64,000 nt of DNA from Betaproteobacteria bacterium (GCA_023259135.1 JAHFQX010000004.1:1-64000); one strand, 5' to 3'. Positions 1 to 11,498 are shown, counted from the stretch's first letter. The notes: generated by a model from the letters alone, not told the origin. Numbers and translations are program-made.

Positions 1-1
1 C

Positions 2-391
2 ACCACCCTGTCGGGCGGCGAGGCCCAACGAGTCAAGCTGGCCTTGGAACTTTCCAAGCGGGACACCGGACGGACTCTATATATTCTGGACGAGCCCACC
101 ACCGGCCTGCATTTCCACGACATCGCCATGCTACTCAAGGTGCTGCACCGGTTGCGGGACCACGGCAACACGGTGGTGGTGATCGAGCACAATTTGGACG
201 TCATCAAGACCGCCGATTGGATCGTGGATCTGGGGCCGGAGGGGGGCAACGGCGGCGGCCGCATCGTTGCCGAAGGCCCGCCGGAAGCGGTGGCCGGCCA
301 TCCGACCAGCTACACCGGAGCCTACCTGGCCCCCTTGATTTTGATGCGGCCCGAGCCGCAAAAAAACCGCACGGCGAGTAAAGGGGCCTAG
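2..391 (+). CDS. uvrA: UvrA excinuclease ABC subunit A, C-terminal part (5' truncated by window edge)
   Basis: Frame open from base 2: [20 protein letters not shown] (ABC signature) then [57 protein letters not shown], typical UvrA C-terminus. Confidence 0.95.
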   Translation, partial: TTLSGGEAQRVKLALELSKRDTGRTLYILDEPTTGLHFHDIAMLLKVLHRLRDHGNTVVVIEHNLDVIKTADWIVDLGPEGGNGGGRIVAEGPPEAVAGHPTSYTGAYLAPLILMRPEPQKNRTASKGA

Positions 392-466
392 AAAAAGCCT
401 GGATCAGCAGCGCGGTAGGGAAGTGCGGGACGCCCTCTCCGCGGCTCGAAACCTAATCGGAGCTTC

Positions 467-790
467 TCAACGCTCCAGCAAATCCTTCTTGTCTTTCCGC
501 TTCGCCCATTCATCGGCATCCGGCGGCGCATCCTTCTTCTCGATGATGGCCGGCCATTGCTTGGCCAGATCGGCATTGATCTGAATGAAGACGCGCTGAT
601 CCTCGGGGACGTCGTCCTCGGCAAAAATCGCTTCCACCGGGCATTCGGGCACGCACAGGGTGCAGTCGATGCACTCGTCCGGATCGATCACCAGGCAGTT
701 GGGGCCCTCGCGAAAGCAGTCCACCGGGCATACGTCGACGCAGTCGGTGTATTTGCACTTGATGCAGCTTTCGGTCACCACATAAGTCAT
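467..790 (-). CDS. fdxA: 7Fe ferredoxin (FdxA type)
   Basis: [56 protein letters not shown]: two Fe-S cluster Cys motifs, length 107 aa. Confidence 0.95.
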   Translation of the reverse strand: MTYVVTESCIKCKYTDCVDVCPVDCFREGPNCLVIDPDECIDCTLCVPECPVEAIFAEDDVPEDQRVFIQINADLAKQWPAIIEKKDAPPDADEWAKRKDKKDLLER

Positions 791-850
791 GATTTTTGTT
801 CCTTAAGCAAACGGTACGGAAGGCCGGCATTCTACCAGAAACTCGCTCCC

Positions 851-1837
851 TCATTGGTCCGGCGCGTAATCCAGGCCAGCCAGCTTGGACCGACAGGCAG
901 CGAATTCTTGCCGCATCCGCGCCACCAGTTCCGCCGTGGTGGGAATATCTTGAATCGCCCCCACTCCCTGGCCGGCGCCCCAGATATCCTTCCACACCTT
1001 ATGGCGCTCGCCGCCGGCGCTCTTGAATCCGGACTTGCCTTTCTCGCTGGGAGGCAGGTTGTTGGGATCCAGACCCGCGTTGCGCACCGAGCGGGACAGA
1101 TAATTGGCGTGGATGTTGCTGAAAAGATCGGTGTATACCACCTCCTCGGCGGAGGATTCGACGATCATCCGCTTGTATTCGGGCACCGCATTGGCCTCTT
1201 GGGTGGCGATGAAGCGGGTGCCCATATAGGCCAGGTCCGCTCCCATGGCCAGGGCCGACAGCACGCCGCAGCCGTCGGAAATGGCTCCCGCCAGGATGAT
1301 GACGCCGCCGAAAAATTCCCGCACTTCGGGAATCAGCGCGAAGGGGCTCATGCGGCCGGCATGGCCGCCGCCGCCGGCGCACACCAGAATCAGGCCATCC
1401 ACTCCCGCTTCCGCCGCCTTGCGGGCATGACGCACGTTGATCACGTCGTGGAACACCACCCCGCCGTAGCGATGCACCGAATCCAGCACCGCCCGCTCGG
1501 GAGCTTTCAGGCTGGTAATGATCACCGGAACTTCGTGGCGCACCACCATTTCCAAGTCCTGCTCCAGCCGCTCGTTGCTGGGATGGACGATGAGATTGAC
1601 CCCAAAAGGAGCGACTTTGGCGGCCGGATGGGCGGCCTGGTAGGCGGCCAAATCGGTCTTGATGCGAGTCAGCCACACCTCCAGCTCCTCCACCGGACGG
1701 GCGTTCAGAGCCGGGAAAGTGCCGACGATGCCGGCCTGGCACTGGGCCAGCACCAGTTCCGGTCCGGAGACGATGAACATGGGGGAGCCGATGACCGGCA
1801 AGGTCAATTTTCCGGCCAGATTCGCGGAAATGGGCAT
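851..1837 (-). CDS. Nitronate monooxygenase / 2-nitropropane dioxygenase family
   Basis: LPVIGSPMFIVSGPELVLAQCQAGIVGTFPALNARP and CAGGGGHAGRMSPFALIPEVR motifs. Confidence 0.88.
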   Translation of the reverse strand: MPISANLAGKLTLPVIGSPMFIVSGPELVLAQCQAGIVGTFPALNARPVEELEVWLTRIKTDLAAYQAAHPAAKVAPFGVNLIVHPSNERLEQDLEMVVRHEVPVIITSLKAPERAVLDSVHRYGGVVFHDVINVRHARKAAEAGVDGLILVCAGGGGHAGRMSPFALIPEVREFFGGVIILAGAISDGCGVLSALAMGADLAYMGTRFIATQEANAVPEYKRMIVESSAEEVVYTDLFSNIHANYLSRSVRNAGLDPNNLPPSEKGKSGFKSAGGERHKVWKDIWGAGQGVGAIQDIPTTAELVARMRQEFAACRSKLAGLDYAPDQ

Positions 1838-1986
1838 GAAAAAACTCCTCTGAGTTTAAATTTGTCTGGACAAGCGGGTTTCGACTGCAAGGGTAGCAGC
1901 ATCCTGCCTGCCTCGCCAAGCCGGCCCCTAAACAGGTTTAGAATGACTAGCCTAAATCTGGCAGAGCGACTCGGGACACCCGGCTC

Positions 1987-3153
1987 ATGACTTCTTTGCC
2001 CTCACCCGGCCCCGCGGCCTTGGCCCACAGCCATCGGCTGGCCGCGGCCATTCAGGCCGAAATCGAAGCCAGCGGCGGCTGGTTGGATTTTGCCCGTTTC
2101 ATGGAGCGGGCCCTTTACGCCCCCGGCCTGGGGTATTACAGCGCGGGCAGCCGAAAAATTGGCGCCGAGGGCGACTTCGTCACGGCCCCGGAAATTTCCC
2201 CGCTATTCGGCCGCGCCCTGGCCCGGCAGGTGGCGGAAATCCTGGGCCGATCGGGAGGGGACGTACTGGAGCTGGGGGCCGGCTCGGGTCGGCTGGCGGT
2301 GGACCTACTGCGGGGCTTGGAGGAATGCGGCTGTCCTCTCCGGCATTACCTCATATTGGAAGTAAGCGCTGACCTGGCCGAGCGGCAGCGGAACCAAATT
2401 GCGCGGCAGGCCCCGGAGCATTTGCCCCGTTGCCGCTGGCTGGAGGCCTTGCCCGAAACCTTCGCCGGGGTGGTGCTGGCCAACGAGGTATTGGATGCGC
2501 TGCCGGTCCATTTGCTGGCCTGGCGAAAAGATGGCGTCTATGAGCGTGGAGCGGTCGTCGCCGGCGAGGGTTTTGGCTGGGAGGAGCGCCTCTTGGGTCC
2601 GGGCCCCTTGCGGGATAAAGCGCTGCGTTTGGGGCTGCCGACCGGTGCCGTGACCGAGATCGGGCTTGCCGCCCCGCGCTTGGTTCACACTTTGGGAAAA
2701 ATCCTGAAGCAGGGTGTTCTGCTGCTGCTGGACTATGGGTTCCCCGAGCGAGAGTATTACCACCCGCAGCGATCCGGCGGCACCTTGATGTGCCATTACC
2801 GGCACCGGACTCACGACGATCCGCTCTGGCTGCCGGGACTCCAGGACATCACCAGCCACGTGAACTTTACCGCCATCGGCGAAGCCGGGACCGCAGCCGG
2901 GCTGGAGTTGCTGGGCTATACCTCGCAGGCTCGATTTCTCATCAACTGCGGCATCGTCGATTTGCTGGCCCAGACCCCCGCGGAAGATATCCCGGCCTAT
3001 CTGCCCCAAGCCGGCGCGGTGCAGCGGCTGCTGAGCCCGGCGGAAATGGGCGAGCTTTTCAAGGTGATGGCCCTGGGCAAGGGCCGCATGGCCCCTTTGT
3101 TGGGTTTCGGGCAAGGGGATCGCCGCCGCAGCCTGGCCCCGGATGTGCGATAA
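1987..3153 (+). CDS. MidA/NDUFAF7-family SAM-dependent methyltransferase
   Basis: GDFVTAPEISPLFGRALARQVAEI and VLELGAGSGRLAVDLL motifs typical of the family. Confidence 0.85.
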   Translation: MTSLPSPGPAALAHSHRLAAAIQAEIEASGGWLDFARFMERALYAPGLGYYSAGSRKIGAEGDFVTAPEISPLFGRALARQVAEILGRSGGDVLELGAGSGRLAVDLLRGLEECGCPLRHYLILEVSADLAERQRNQIARQAPEHLPRCRWLEALPETFAGVVLANEVLDALPVHLLAWRKDGVYERGAVVAGEGFGWEERLLGPGPLRDKALRLGLPTGAVTEIGLAAPRLVHTLGKILKQGVLLLLDYGFPEREYYHPQRSGGTLMCHYRHRTHDDPLWLPGLQDITSHVNFTAIGEAGTAAGLELLGYTSQARFLINCGIVDLLAQTPAEDIPAYLPQAGAVQRLLSPAEMGELFKVMALGKGRMAPLLGFGQGDRRRSLAPDVR

Positions 3154-3188
3154 TTTTCCGACGGCCTACCCTCTCGAAAAGACTCGCC

Positions 3189-5852
3189 ATGGCGGAGTAC
3201 CCGGATCACGACCCCCAAGAAACCCAGGAGTGGCTGGAAGCTCTGGAGGCGGTGCTAAGCCGCGAAGGCCCGGAGCGCGCCCATTACCTGCTGGAAAAAT
3301 TGGTGGACAAGGCCCGCCGTTCCGGGGCTTATCTGCCCTACAGCGCCAACACCGCTTACATCAACACCCTCCCCCCCCACTTGGAGGAGAAATCCCCGGG
3401 GGACTTCGAGTTGGAACACCAGATTCGCTCCCTGGTGCGCTGGAACGCGGTGGCCATGGTGCTGCAAGCCAACAAGGACAGTTCGGAGCTGGGCGGACAT
3501 ATCGCCAGCTTCCAGTCCGCCGCCACTTTATATGATGTCGGCTTCGACCATTTCTTCCATGCGCCCAGCGAGGGCCACGGCGGCGATTTGGTTTACATCC
3601 AGGGCCATTCGGCCCCCGGGGTCTATGCTCGAGCCTATCTGGAAGGGCGCCTTACCGAGGAACAATTGAAAAATTTCCGCCGGGAGGTGGACGGCAAGGG
3701 GCTCCCATCCTATCCCCACCCCTGGCTGATGCCGGATTTCTGGCAATTTCCCACGGTGTCCATGGGGCTGGGGCCGCTGCTGGCGATTTATCAGGCTCGT
3801 TTCATGAAATATTTGCACGACCGGGGCTTGGCGGATACCGCCCCCCGCAAGGTGTGGGCTTTCATGGGGGACGGCGAGATGGACGAGCCCGAGGCCCTGG
3901 GGGCCATTTCCCTGGCGGGTCGGGAGCATCTGGACAATCTGATTTTCGTGGTCAACTGCAATTTGCAGCGCCTGGACGGCCCGGTGCGGGGCAACGGCAA
4001 AATCATTCAAGAATTGGAGTCGGATTTTCGCGGCGCCGGCTGGAACGTGATCAAGGTAATCTGGGGCCGCTACTGGGACCCGTTGCTGGCCCGGGACGCC
4101 CAGGGCATTCTGCAAAAGCGCATGGAAGAAGCCCTGGACGGGGATTATCAGAGCTATAAAGCCCACGACGGCGCCTTTGTCCGCAAGCACTTCTTCGGCA
4201 AGTATCCGGAATTGCTGGAGATGGTGTCCTCCATGAGCGACGACGATATCTGGCGGCTGAACCGCGGCGGCCATGATCCCCACAAGGTCTACCCCGCCTA
4301 CGCCGCGGCGGTGAAGCACCGGGGACAGCCCACGGTGATCCTGGCCAAGACTATCAAGGGCTACGGCATGGGGGCCGCCGGCGAGGGCCAGAACATCACC
4401 CATCAGCAGAAAAAGATGGGGGTGGAAGCCCTGAAGGCATTCCGCGACCGCTTCAAGATCCCCGTTCCCGACGAGGGTATTGCGGAGGCCCCCTTCTTCA
4501 AGCCCGCCGAGGACGATCCGGCGATGCGCTATCTCATGGAGCGCCGCAAGGCCCTGGGCGGTTTTTTGCCCGCCCGGCGGCGCACCGCGGAGCCCCTGCA
4601 AATCCCCGGCTTGTCGCAGTTCGAGACCCTGCTGGCCGGCACCGACAATCGGGAAATGTCCACCACCATGGGCTTTGTGCGCATCCTCTCGGCCCTGGTG
4701 CGGGACCCGCACATCGGCAAGCGGGTGGTGCCCATCGTCCCCGACGAATCCCGCACCTTCGGCATGGAAGGGATGTTCCGCCAATTGGGGATTTATTCAT
4801 CGGTGGGCCAGCTCTACGAGCCCCAGGACAAGGACCAACTGATGTTCTACCGGGAGGACAAGCAAGGCCAGATCCTCCAGGAAGGCATTTGCGAAGCGGG
4901 GGCCACCAGCTCGTGGATCGCCGCGGCCACTGCCTACAGCACCCACGGCCTCATCATGTTGCCCTTCTACATTTTCTACTCGATGTTCGGCTTCCAGCGG
5001 GTGGGAGATTTGCTCTGGGGGGCGGGAGATTGCCAGGCGCGGGGCTTCCTCATTGGCGGCACCTCGGGGCGCACCACCCTGGCGGGAGAGGGCTTGCAGC
5101 ACCAGGATGGCCATAGCCACCTGCTGGCGTCGGTCATTCCCAACTGCGTGGCTTACGACCCCACCTTCAATTACGAGTTGGCGGTAATCATCCAGGACGG
5201 TTTGCGGCGCATGGCCGGCGAGCAGGAAAACGTCTTCTATTACGTCACTGTCCTCAACGAAAACTATGCCCATCCCGCCATGCCGGAAGGCGTTCAGGAG
5301 GGCATTCTCCAGGGCATGTACCTGTTGCGGGAAACCCCCGCCTCCCGGACCGATGCGCCCACCGTGCAGTTGCTGGGCTGCGGCGCCATCCTGCGGGAAG
5401 TGCTGGCGGCGGCCGAATTGCTGCGGGAGGATTTCGGCATCGCCTCGGACGTCTGGAGCGTCACCAGTTTCACCCAACTGCGCCGCCAGGGCTTGGATGC
5501 CGAGCGCTGGAACACGCTGCATCCGGAGGTCCCGCCCCGCAAGAGCTACGTCGAGACCTGCCTGGCGCCCCGTGCCGGCCCGGTAGTGGCGGCCACCGAT
5601 TACATGAGGCTGTTCGCCGACCAGATTCGCCCCTTTGTGCCCCGCCGCTACCGGGTGCTGGGAACCGACGGTTTCGGCCGCTCCGACACCCGCCGGCAGT
5701 TGCGGAAGTTCTTCGAGGTGGATCGTTATTGGGTAACGGTGGCGGCCTTGCGAACCCTGGCCGAGGAAGGCGCCATCACCGCCGCCCAAGTGGCCGAGGC
5801 GATTCGCAAGTACGGGATCGACCCGGATAAGCCCAACCCCACCACCGTCTAA
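3189..5852 (+). CDS. aceE: Pyruvate dehydrogenase E1 component (homodimeric type)
   Basis: 888 codons from ATG 3189; [54 protein letters not shown] motif; followed by aceF. Confidence 0.96.
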   Translation: MAEYPDHDPQETQEWLEALEAVLSREGPERAHYLLEKLVDKARRSGAYLPYSANTAYINTLPPHLEEKSPGDFELEHQIRSLVRWNAVAMVLQANKDSSELGGHIASFQSAATLYDVGFDHFFHAPSEGHGGDLVYIQGHSAPGVYARAYLEGRLTEEQLKNFRREVDGKGLPSYPHPWLMPDFWQFPTVSMGLGPLLAIYQARFMKYLHDRGLADTAPRKVWAFMGDGEMDEPEALGAISLAGREHLDNLIFVVNCNLQRLDGPVRGNGKIIQELESDFRGAGWNVIKVIWGRYWDPLLARDAQGILQKRMEEALDGDYQSYKAHDGAFVRKHFFGKYPELLEMVSSMSDDDIWRLNRGGHDPHKVYPAYAAAVKHRGQPTVILAKTIKGYGMGAAGEGQNITHQQKKMGVEALKAFRDRFKIPVPDEGIAEAPFFKPAEDDPAMRYLMERRKALGGFLPARRRTAEPLQIPGLSQFETLLAGTDNREMSTTMGFVRILSALVRDPHIGKRVVPIVPDESRTFGMEGMFRQLGIYSSVGQLYEPQDKDQLMFYREDKQGQILQEGICEAGATSSWIAAATAYSTHGLIMLPFYIFYSMFGFQRVGDLLWGAGDCQARGFLIGGTSGRTTLAGEGLQHQDGHSHLLASVIPNCVAYDPTFNYELAVIIQDGLRRMAGEQENVFYYVTVLNENYAHPAMPEGVQEGILQGMYLLRETPASRTDAPTVQLLGCGAILREVLAAAELLREDFGIASDVWSVTSFTQLRRQGLDAERWNTLHPEVPPRKSYVETCLAPRAGPVVAATDYMRLFADQIRPFVPRRYRVLGTDGFGRSDTRRQLRKFFEVDRYWVTVAALRTLAEEGAITAAQVAEAIRKYGIDPDKPNPTTV

Positions 5853-5866
5853 GGAAGGAGTGTTCT

Positions 5867-7132
5867 TTGGCCGCCGTCAAGGAAGTCCGGGTGCCGGATA
5901 TCGGCAACTTCGTCAACGTGGATGTGATCGAGGTGTTCGTCAAGCCCGGCGACCGCGTGCATGCCGACCAATCCCTCATCACCCTGGAGTCCGACAAGGC
6001 CACAGTGGAAATCCCTGCCCCCGCAGACGGCGTGGTGCGGGAGCTGCTGGTCAAGGTGGGGGATAAAGTCTCCACCGGCTCCCCGGTGCTGACTTTGGAG
6101 GTGGAAGCAGACGCCGCCCGGACCGTCACCGCTTCACCCCCGCCGCCCGCCGCCCCGCAGCCGGCACCACCGGCAACTCCGCCGCCTGCGGCCGCGAGCG
6201 CCCCCGGGCCAATGCCGACAGCCCTATCCAGCTTTGCCCAGGTGCATGCCAGCCCCTCGGTGCGGCATTTCGCCCGGGAGCTGGGAGTGGATCTTTCCAA
6301 GGTGCGGGGGAGGGGGCCCAAGGAAAGAATCCTCAAGGAAGACGTCCAGGCTTACGTGAAAGGGGCGCTGGCTCAGCCGGCCGCGGCCGGGGGAGGGGCT
6401 TTCCCGCCGCCGCCCGAAGTGGATTTTTCCCGTTTCGGTCCCGTCGAAACGCAGGCATTGTCTCGGGTGAAAAAGCTGTCGGGGCCCCATCTGCACCGCA
6501 GTTGGGTCGGCATCCCCCACGTCACCCAGCATGATCTGGCGGACATCACCGAACTGGAAGCCTTCCGCAAAGCCATGGCCGAAGAAGCCCGGGCCCAAGG
6601 GGTGCGGCTCACTTTGCTGGCTTTCGTCATGAAGGCCAGCGTGGCCGCCCTCCAGCAGTTCCCGGAATTCAACGCTTCCCTGGCCGCGGATGGGCAGAGC
6701 CTGATCCTGAAGCGCTACTACCATCTGGGCTGCGCGGTGGATACTCCCGAAGGACTGGTGGTTCCGGTGATCCGCAACGTGGACCAGAAAAGCGTTCTGC
6801 AACTGGCCGGCGAGCTGGCGGCGTTGAGCGCCAAGGCGCGGGACCGCAAGCTGGCTCCCGACGACATTCAGGGCGGATGTTTTTCCATATCCAGCCTGGG
6901 GGGCATCGGCGGCACCGCCTTCACTCCCATCATCAACGCCCCGGAAGTGGCGATTCTCGGCATTTCCAAGTCCGCCATGCAGCCCATCTTCCGCGACGGG
7001 GCTTTCGTGCCGCGCCTGATGCTTCCCCTCTCCCTCTCCTACGATCACCGGGTCATAGACGGCGCGGCGGCGGCCCGCTTCACCACCTTGCTGGGATCCC
7101 TGTTGGGCGATCTGCGCCGCCTGGTTCTTTGA
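5867..7132 (+). CDS. aceF: Dihydrolipoamide acetyltransferase E2 of PDH, single lipoyl domain, TTG start likely
   Basis: Lipoyl domain [16 protein letters not shown]; Pro/Ala linker; peripheral-subunit binding domain; C-terminal [14 protein letters not shown] catalytic motif. Confidence 0.94.
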   Translation: MAAVKEVRVPDIGNFVNVDVIEVFVKPGDRVHADQSLITLESDKATVEIPAPADGVVRELLVKVGDKVSTGSPVLTLEVEADAARTVTASPPPPAAPQPAPPATPPPAAASAPGPMPTALSSFAQVHASPSVRHFARELGVDLSKVRGRGPKERILKEDVQAYVKGALAQPAAAGGGAFPPPPEVDFSRFGPVETQALSRVKKLSGPHLHRSWVGIPHVTQHDLADITELEAFRKAMAEEARAQGVRLTLLAFVMKASVAALQQFPEFNASLAADGQSLILKRYYHLGCAVDTPEGLVVPVIRNVDQKSVLQLAGELAALSAKARDRKLAPDDIQGGCFSISSLGGIGGTAFTPIINAPEVAILGISKSAMQPIFRDGAFVPRLMLPLSLSYDHRVIDGAAAARFTTLLGSLLGDLRRLVL

Positions 7133-7175
7133 ACCCGGATCCGGCGGTCGGCCGCTTATCGCTTCGGAATCCGGC

Positions 7176-7841
7176 ATGAGTCTGTTGCCCATCGGCCTGT
7201 TGGGAGGCGCCTTCGACCCGATTCATTTCGGCCATCTGCGGCTGGGCCTGGAAGCCGCCGAGCGCCTGGGCCTGGAGCAAGTGCGCTTTATCCCCACCGG
7301 GATACCCCCCCACCGGGCGGCGCCCCGCACCTCGGCCCCGCACCGTTTCGAGATGACCCGCATCGCGGTGGCCGGAAACCCGCTGTTTTCCCTCGATGAC
7401 CGGGAAATCCGCCGCGCCGGCCCGTGCTATACGGTCGACACCCTGGAAGCGCTGCGCGCCGAACTGGGTTCCGCCCGGCCGCTGTGCCTACTGCTGGGCG
7501 GCGATGCCTTTCTCGGTTTGGCCACCTGGCATCGCTGGCGGGAATTGTTCGGCCTGTGCCACATCGTGGTGGCGAACCGGCCCGGCATCACCCTGGCGAC
7601 GCTGGAGCAAACCATGCCGGAAGCCTTGCGAAGCGAAACCCAAACCCGCCGGGACGCCGCGGCGACGTTACGGGCCCCCGCCGGAACAATAGTGCCGCTG
7701 CCCATCCCGTCGCTGGATATTTCCTCCACGGCCATCCGCGGCTTGTTGGCGGCGGGCCGCAGCCCGCGTTATTTGCTCCCCCACGGCGTTCTCGAATATA
7801 TTGGGCGTCATGGCTTATACCGGGAGAACAATGCAGTCTGA
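7176..7841 (+). CDS. nadD: Nicotinate-nucleotide adenylyltransferase
   Basis: GLLGGAFDPIHFGHLRLGLEAAE, SSTAIRGLLAAG; upstream of rsfS. Confidence 0.93.
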   Translation: MSLLPIGLLGGAFDPIHFGHLRLGLEAAERLGLEQVRFIPTGIPPHRAAPRTSAPHRFEMTRIAVAGNPLFSLDDREIRRAGPCYTVDTLEALRAELGSARPLCLLLGGDAFLGLATWHRWRELFGLCHIVVANRPGITLATLEQTMPEALRSETQTRRDAAATLRAPAGTIVPLPIPSLDISSTAIRGLLAAGRSPRYLLPHGVLEYIGRHGLYRENNAV

Positions 7842-8163
7842 CGCGCTGAAGCAAGCCGCCGTTGCGGCCCTGGAAGACATCAAGGCCCGCGATATCGCCG
7901 TTTTGGATACCCGCCGGCTCACTTCGCTGTTCGATTTCCTGATTGTCGCCACCGGCGATTCCAGCCGCCAGGTCAAGGCCTTGAGCACCCATCTCCAGGA
8001 ACGGATCAAATCCCTCGGGGCGCCGATTCACGGCGCGGAGGGCGAAAAAACCGGCGAGTGGATTTTGGTGGATCTGGGAGACGTGGTAGTGAACATCATG
8101 CTGCCCGCCAGCCGGGAATACTATAACCTCGAGGAATTGTGGACCGAGCCGGGGTCGGCTTAA
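7831..8163 (+). CDS. rsfS: Ribosomal silencing factor RsfS
   Basis: LFDFLIVATGDSSRQVKAL, GAEGEKTGEWILVDLGDVVVNIMLPASREYYNLEELW. Confidence 0.94.
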   Translation: MQSDALKQAAVAALEDIKARDIAVLDTRRLTSLFDFLIVATGDSSRQVKALSTHLQERIKSLGAPIHGAEGEKTGEWILVDLGDVVVNIMLPASREYYNLEELWTEPGSA

Positions 8164-8184
8164 CCCCGGGAGCGGCGCCGAGAC

Positions 8185-8652
8185 ATGAAACTCTACGTGG
8201 CGGCGGTTTGCCACCGGACACCGTCTTGGGTGGAGGAGGGCTTCCGGGAATATGCCGGGAGAATGCCCCGGGAAGCCCGCATCGAACTCGTCGAAATCAA
8301 GGCGCGGCGCAGAGGGGGGGAAGACCTGGCGCGAATGCTGGATCTCGAGGCGCAACGGATCGACGCCGCCTTGCCGCGCAGCGCCTGGCGAGTAGCGCTG
8401 GATGAACGGGGCGCGGCGCTATCCAGCCCCGACTTGGCCGGCAAGCTCAGCGCTTGGCGGGAGACCGGCCGGGATGTGGGCTTGATCATCGGCGGCTCCG
8501 ACGGACTGGCGCCGCGGATCCGGGAGTCAGCCCATTTCGTCTGGTCTTTATCCCCTTTGACCTTGCCCCATGGACTGGTCAGGATTCTAGTCGCCGAGCA
8601 GCTTTACCGGGCCCATACTATCCTGGCGGGTCATCCTTATCATCGAGATTGA
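8185..8652 (+). CDS. rlmH: 23S rRNA (pseudouridine1915-N3)-methyltransferase
   Basis: LIIGGSDGLAPRIRESAHFVWSLSPLTLPHGLVRILVAEQLYRAHTILAGHPYHRD. Confidence 0.95.
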   Translation: MKLYVAAVCHRTPSWVEEGFREYAGRMPREARIELVEIKARRRGGEDLARMLDLEAQRIDAALPRSAWRVALDERGAALSSPDLAGKLSAWRETGRDVGLIIGGSDGLAPRIRESAHFVWSLSPLTLPHGLVRILVAEQLYRAHTILAGHPYHRD

Positions 8653-8669
8653 GGGCGAAGGAAGCTTTG

Positions 8670-9281
8670 TTGACGCAAAAAATTTATCTGGCCTCGCGCA
8701 GCCCGCGGCGGCGCGAGCTGTTGCAGCAGATCGGGGTGCGCTTTGAAACCTTGTTGTTGCGGGAGCGCCCGCCGCGGGGAGCGGACGTGAACGAAGCGCC
8801 GCTGGCGGGGGAGGATCGGGCAAGCTATGTGACCCGTCTCGCCCGGCAGAAAGCCAAGTCCGGCTGGACCCGGGTGGAACAGCGCGGCTTGCCGGCCCGT
8901 CCGGTGCTGGCGGCCGATACGGCGGTGGTGTTGGACGGGGAGATTTTCGGCAAGCCGGACCATGCCGAGCATGCCGCGGCGATGCTGCGGCGTTTGTCCG
9001 GCCGGGAACATCAGGTGCTGACTGCCGTCGCCGTAGCCTTCGGACGGCGGGTGGAGATGGCCATGTCCGCTACCCTGGTGGAGTTCGGCGTCATCGAGGA
9101 GCCGGCAATCGCCGAGTACGTATTCACCGGCGAGCCGCTGGATAAAGCCGGTGGCTACGCAATTCAAGGGCGGGGCGGCGTATTCGTTAAGCGCTTATCC
9201 GGCAGCTATTCCGGCGTGGTGGGTCTGCCCCTGCTGGAAACCACCGTGCTGTTGCGCCGCTTTGAGGGGGGGCCGTCATGA
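8670..9281 (+). CDS. maf: Maf family nucleotide pyrophosphatase
   Basis: IYLASRSPRRRELLQQIGVRFETL, VLAADTAVVLDGEIFGKP, GGYAIQGRGGVFVKRLSGSYSGVVGLPLLET; TTG start inferred. Confidence 0.9.
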   Translation: MTQKIYLASRSPRRRELLQQIGVRFETLLLRERPPRGADVNEAPLAGEDRASYVTRLARQKAKSGWTRVEQRGLPARPVLAADTAVVLDGEIFGKPDHAEHAAAMLRRLSGREHQVLTAVAVAFGRRVEMAMSATLVEFGVIEEPAIAEYVFTGEPLDKAGGYAIQGRGGVFVKRLSGSYSGVVGLPLLETTVLLRRFEGGPS

Positions 9282-10723
9282 ACGAGCGCATCCTGATCAA
9301 CGTCACCCCCCAGGAAACCCGGGTAGCCGTTTTTCAGCACGGCGTCGCTCAAGAACTGCATATCGAGCGGGCCCGCAACCGAGGGCGGGTGGGCAACGTC
9401 TATATGGGCAAGGTGTCTCGGGTTTTGCCCGGCATGCAATCGGCGTTCATCAACATCGGCCTGGAGCGGGCCGCTTTTCTGCATGTGGCGGATTTGTGGG
9501 CGCCCCCCGGCGAGGCCCCGGCCCCCATCGAGAAGCGGCTGCGGGAAGGGCAAATTCTCATGGTCCAGGTGGCCAAGGATCCCATCGGCAGCAAGGGGGC
9601 GCGGCTCACCACCCAAATCAGCATCGCCGGCCGGCTGCTGGTCCATCTACCCCAGGAAAACCATATCGGGGTGTCGCAGAAGATCGAGGACGAGGCCGAG
9701 CGGCTGGCTCTGAAGGAGCGGTTGCAGCAGATCACGGCCTCAAGCAGCGGCGGATTTATCCTGCGCACCGTGGCGGAAGGGGCGAGCGACGCGGAATTGC
9801 GCACCGATGCCGAGTATTTGTGCAAGCTGTGGGGTGACCTGCTGGAGAGCTCCCGGACCGCCGAAGCCCCGGCGCTGCTCTATCAGGATCTGGATTTGGC
9901 CGTGCGGACCCTGCGGGATCTGGCCAGCGAGGAAACCGGCCGCATCGTGGTGGATTCCCGGGAAACTTTTCAGCGGGTGCTCGCCTTCGCCCAGCAATAC
10001 ACCCGAATTTTCGCCGACCGGATCGAGCACTATACCGGGGAGCGGCCGCTGTTCGATCTTTACGGAGTGGAAGAGGAGATCCAGCGCAGCCTGGCAAAGC
10101 GGGTGGAGCTAAAATCCGGCGGCTATCTCGTCATCGACCAAACCGAGGCCCTGACCACGGTGGACGTCAACACCGGCGGGTTCGTCGGAGAGCGTAGCTT
10201 CACCGACACCGTCTTCAAGACCAATCTGGAAGCCGCTCAAGTCATCGCCCGGCAATTGCGCCTGAGAAATCTGGGGGGGATGATCATCGTGGACTTCATC
10301 GACATGGACACCCCGGAACACCGGGAAGCGGTCCTGCAAGAATTCAAGAAAGCCCTGGCCCGCGATCGGACCCGGACCACCCTGAACGGATTCAGCCCCC
10401 TGGGCCTGGTGGAAATGACCCGCAAGCGCACCCGGGAGAGCCTGGCCCGCATCCTGTGCGAGCCGTGTCCCACCTGCCAAGGGCGAGGTGAAATCAAAAC
10501 CGCCCGGACGGTGTGTTACGAAATCCTCCGGGACTTGCTGCGGGAAGCGCGCCAGTTCGATGCCCGGGAATTCCGCATCCTGGCCTCCCAGTCGGTGATC
10601 GATTTGCTGCTGGACGAGGAATCCCAGGGCTTGGCGCAACTCGAGTATTTCATCGGCAAGCCCATTTCTCTCCAAGTGGAAAGCCAATACACCCAGGAAC
10701 TGTACGATGTCATCCTTATTTGA
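9278..10723 (+). CDS. rng: Ribonuclease G
   Basis: MNERILINVTPQETRVAVFQHGVAQELHIERARNRGRVGNVYMGKVSRVLPGMQSAFINIG; CxxC zinc link CEPCPTCQGRG. Confidence 0.95.
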   Translation: MNERILINVTPQETRVAVFQHGVAQELHIERARNRGRVGNVYMGKVSRVLPGMQSAFINIGLERAAFLHVADLWAPPGEAPAPIEKRLREGQILMVQVAKDPIGSKGARLTTQISIAGRLLVHLPQENHIGVSQKIEDEAERLALKERLQQITASSSGGFILRTVAEGASDAELRTDAEYLCKLWGDLLESSRTAEAPALLYQDLDLAVRTLRDLASEETGRIVVDSRETFQRVLAFAQQYTRIFADRIEHYTGERPLFDLYGVEEEIQRSLAKRVELKSGGYLVIDQTEALTTVDVNTGGFVGERSFTDTVFKTNLEAAQVIARQLRLRNLGGMIIVDFIDMDTPEHREAVLQEFKKALARDRTRTTLNGFSPLGLVEMTRKRTRESLARILCEPCPTCQGRGEIKTARTVCYEILRDLLREARQFDAREFRILASQSVIDLLLDEESQGLAQLEYFIGKPISLQVESQYTQELYDVILI

Positions 10724-11453
10724 GAAAACGCCGCATAAACCGGCGGGGGGCGCCGCGCAACGCGGCCATGGGCCCCGGGCGCTGCTCGCTTGCGTTACCC
10801 TCCTGGCGGCTGTCTCCGCTTGGGGGGAGTCGTGCCGGGTACTGGATCCGGAGCTTTCAGGGGTCTACGAAGGCGGCTGCAAGAACGGGCTGGCCCATGG
10901 ATTCGGCCAGGCCAAGGGAAGCAACGCCACCTACCACGGCTACTTCCGCGCCGGGATGAAGCACGGCAAGGGAATCAAGGTCTGGTCCCATGGCGATCGC
11001 TATGAAGGCGAATTTCGCAACGACCGGCGTAACGGCCAGGGGGTCTATACTTGGGGCGCCGCCACCCCTTGGGCGGGAGAAAAATATACCGGCGAATTCA
11101 AGAACGATTTACGCCAGGGCCACGGGGTGTACCAGTGGCCCAGCGGCGACCGTTTCGAGGGCCGGTGGGAGCAGGGCAACCGCCTGGGGCTCACGCCCAT
11201 GGAAAATCGCCAGCAGGCTGCCGCCAAAGCCCTGGCCGAAGCGTTCCGGCCGGGCACGGCGGTTTGCGCCGAAACGCCGTTGGGAATCGGCGGCGCCCGG
11301 CGCATCAAGGCCGCCGTGGAGGCCGTGCAGGATCGGAAAATCCGCGTGAAGGTGCTCGATCCCGGCGCAGGCGGGGAGCCTTATCAAGGGCAGCCGGTGG
11401 CCGGCGGGACGGTGTTGACGGACGATCTATATAATTGGACGCTTTGCCGATGA
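10707..11453 (+). CDS. Exported MORN-repeat protein
   Basis: Hydrophobic N-terminal segment; repeats YHGYFRAGMKHGKGIKVWSHGDRYEGEFRNDRRNGQGVY, YTGEFKNDLRQGHGVYQWPSGDRFEGRWEQG. Confidence 0.8.
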   Translation: MSSLFEKTPHKPAGGAAQRGHGPRALLACVTLLAAVSAWGESCRVLDPELSGVYEGGCKNGLAHGFGQAKGSNATYHGYFRAGMKHGKGIKVWSHGDRYEGEFRNDRRNGQGVYTWGAATPWAGEKYTGEFKNDLRQGHGVYQWPSGDRFEGRWEQGNRLGLTPMENRQQAAAKALAEAFRPGTAVCAETPLGIGGARRIKAAVEAVQDRKIRVKVLDPGAGGEPYQGQPVAGGTVLTDDLYNWTLCR

Positions 11454-11498
11454 TCGGCGGTTCCATTAACTTTTAACTTTTCGCGAAGAGGAAAAGCG

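Noticed and set aside
557-1990. Long plus-strand ORF of 477 aa opposite fdxA and nitronate monooxygenase
   Set aside because: Antisense to two clearly recognisable genes; composition is typical of high-GC shadow frames (His/Gly/Arg rich). Same reasoning applied to the other long shadow ORFs (for example 3528-4784 minus, 29513-32380 plus, 54344-56041 plus).
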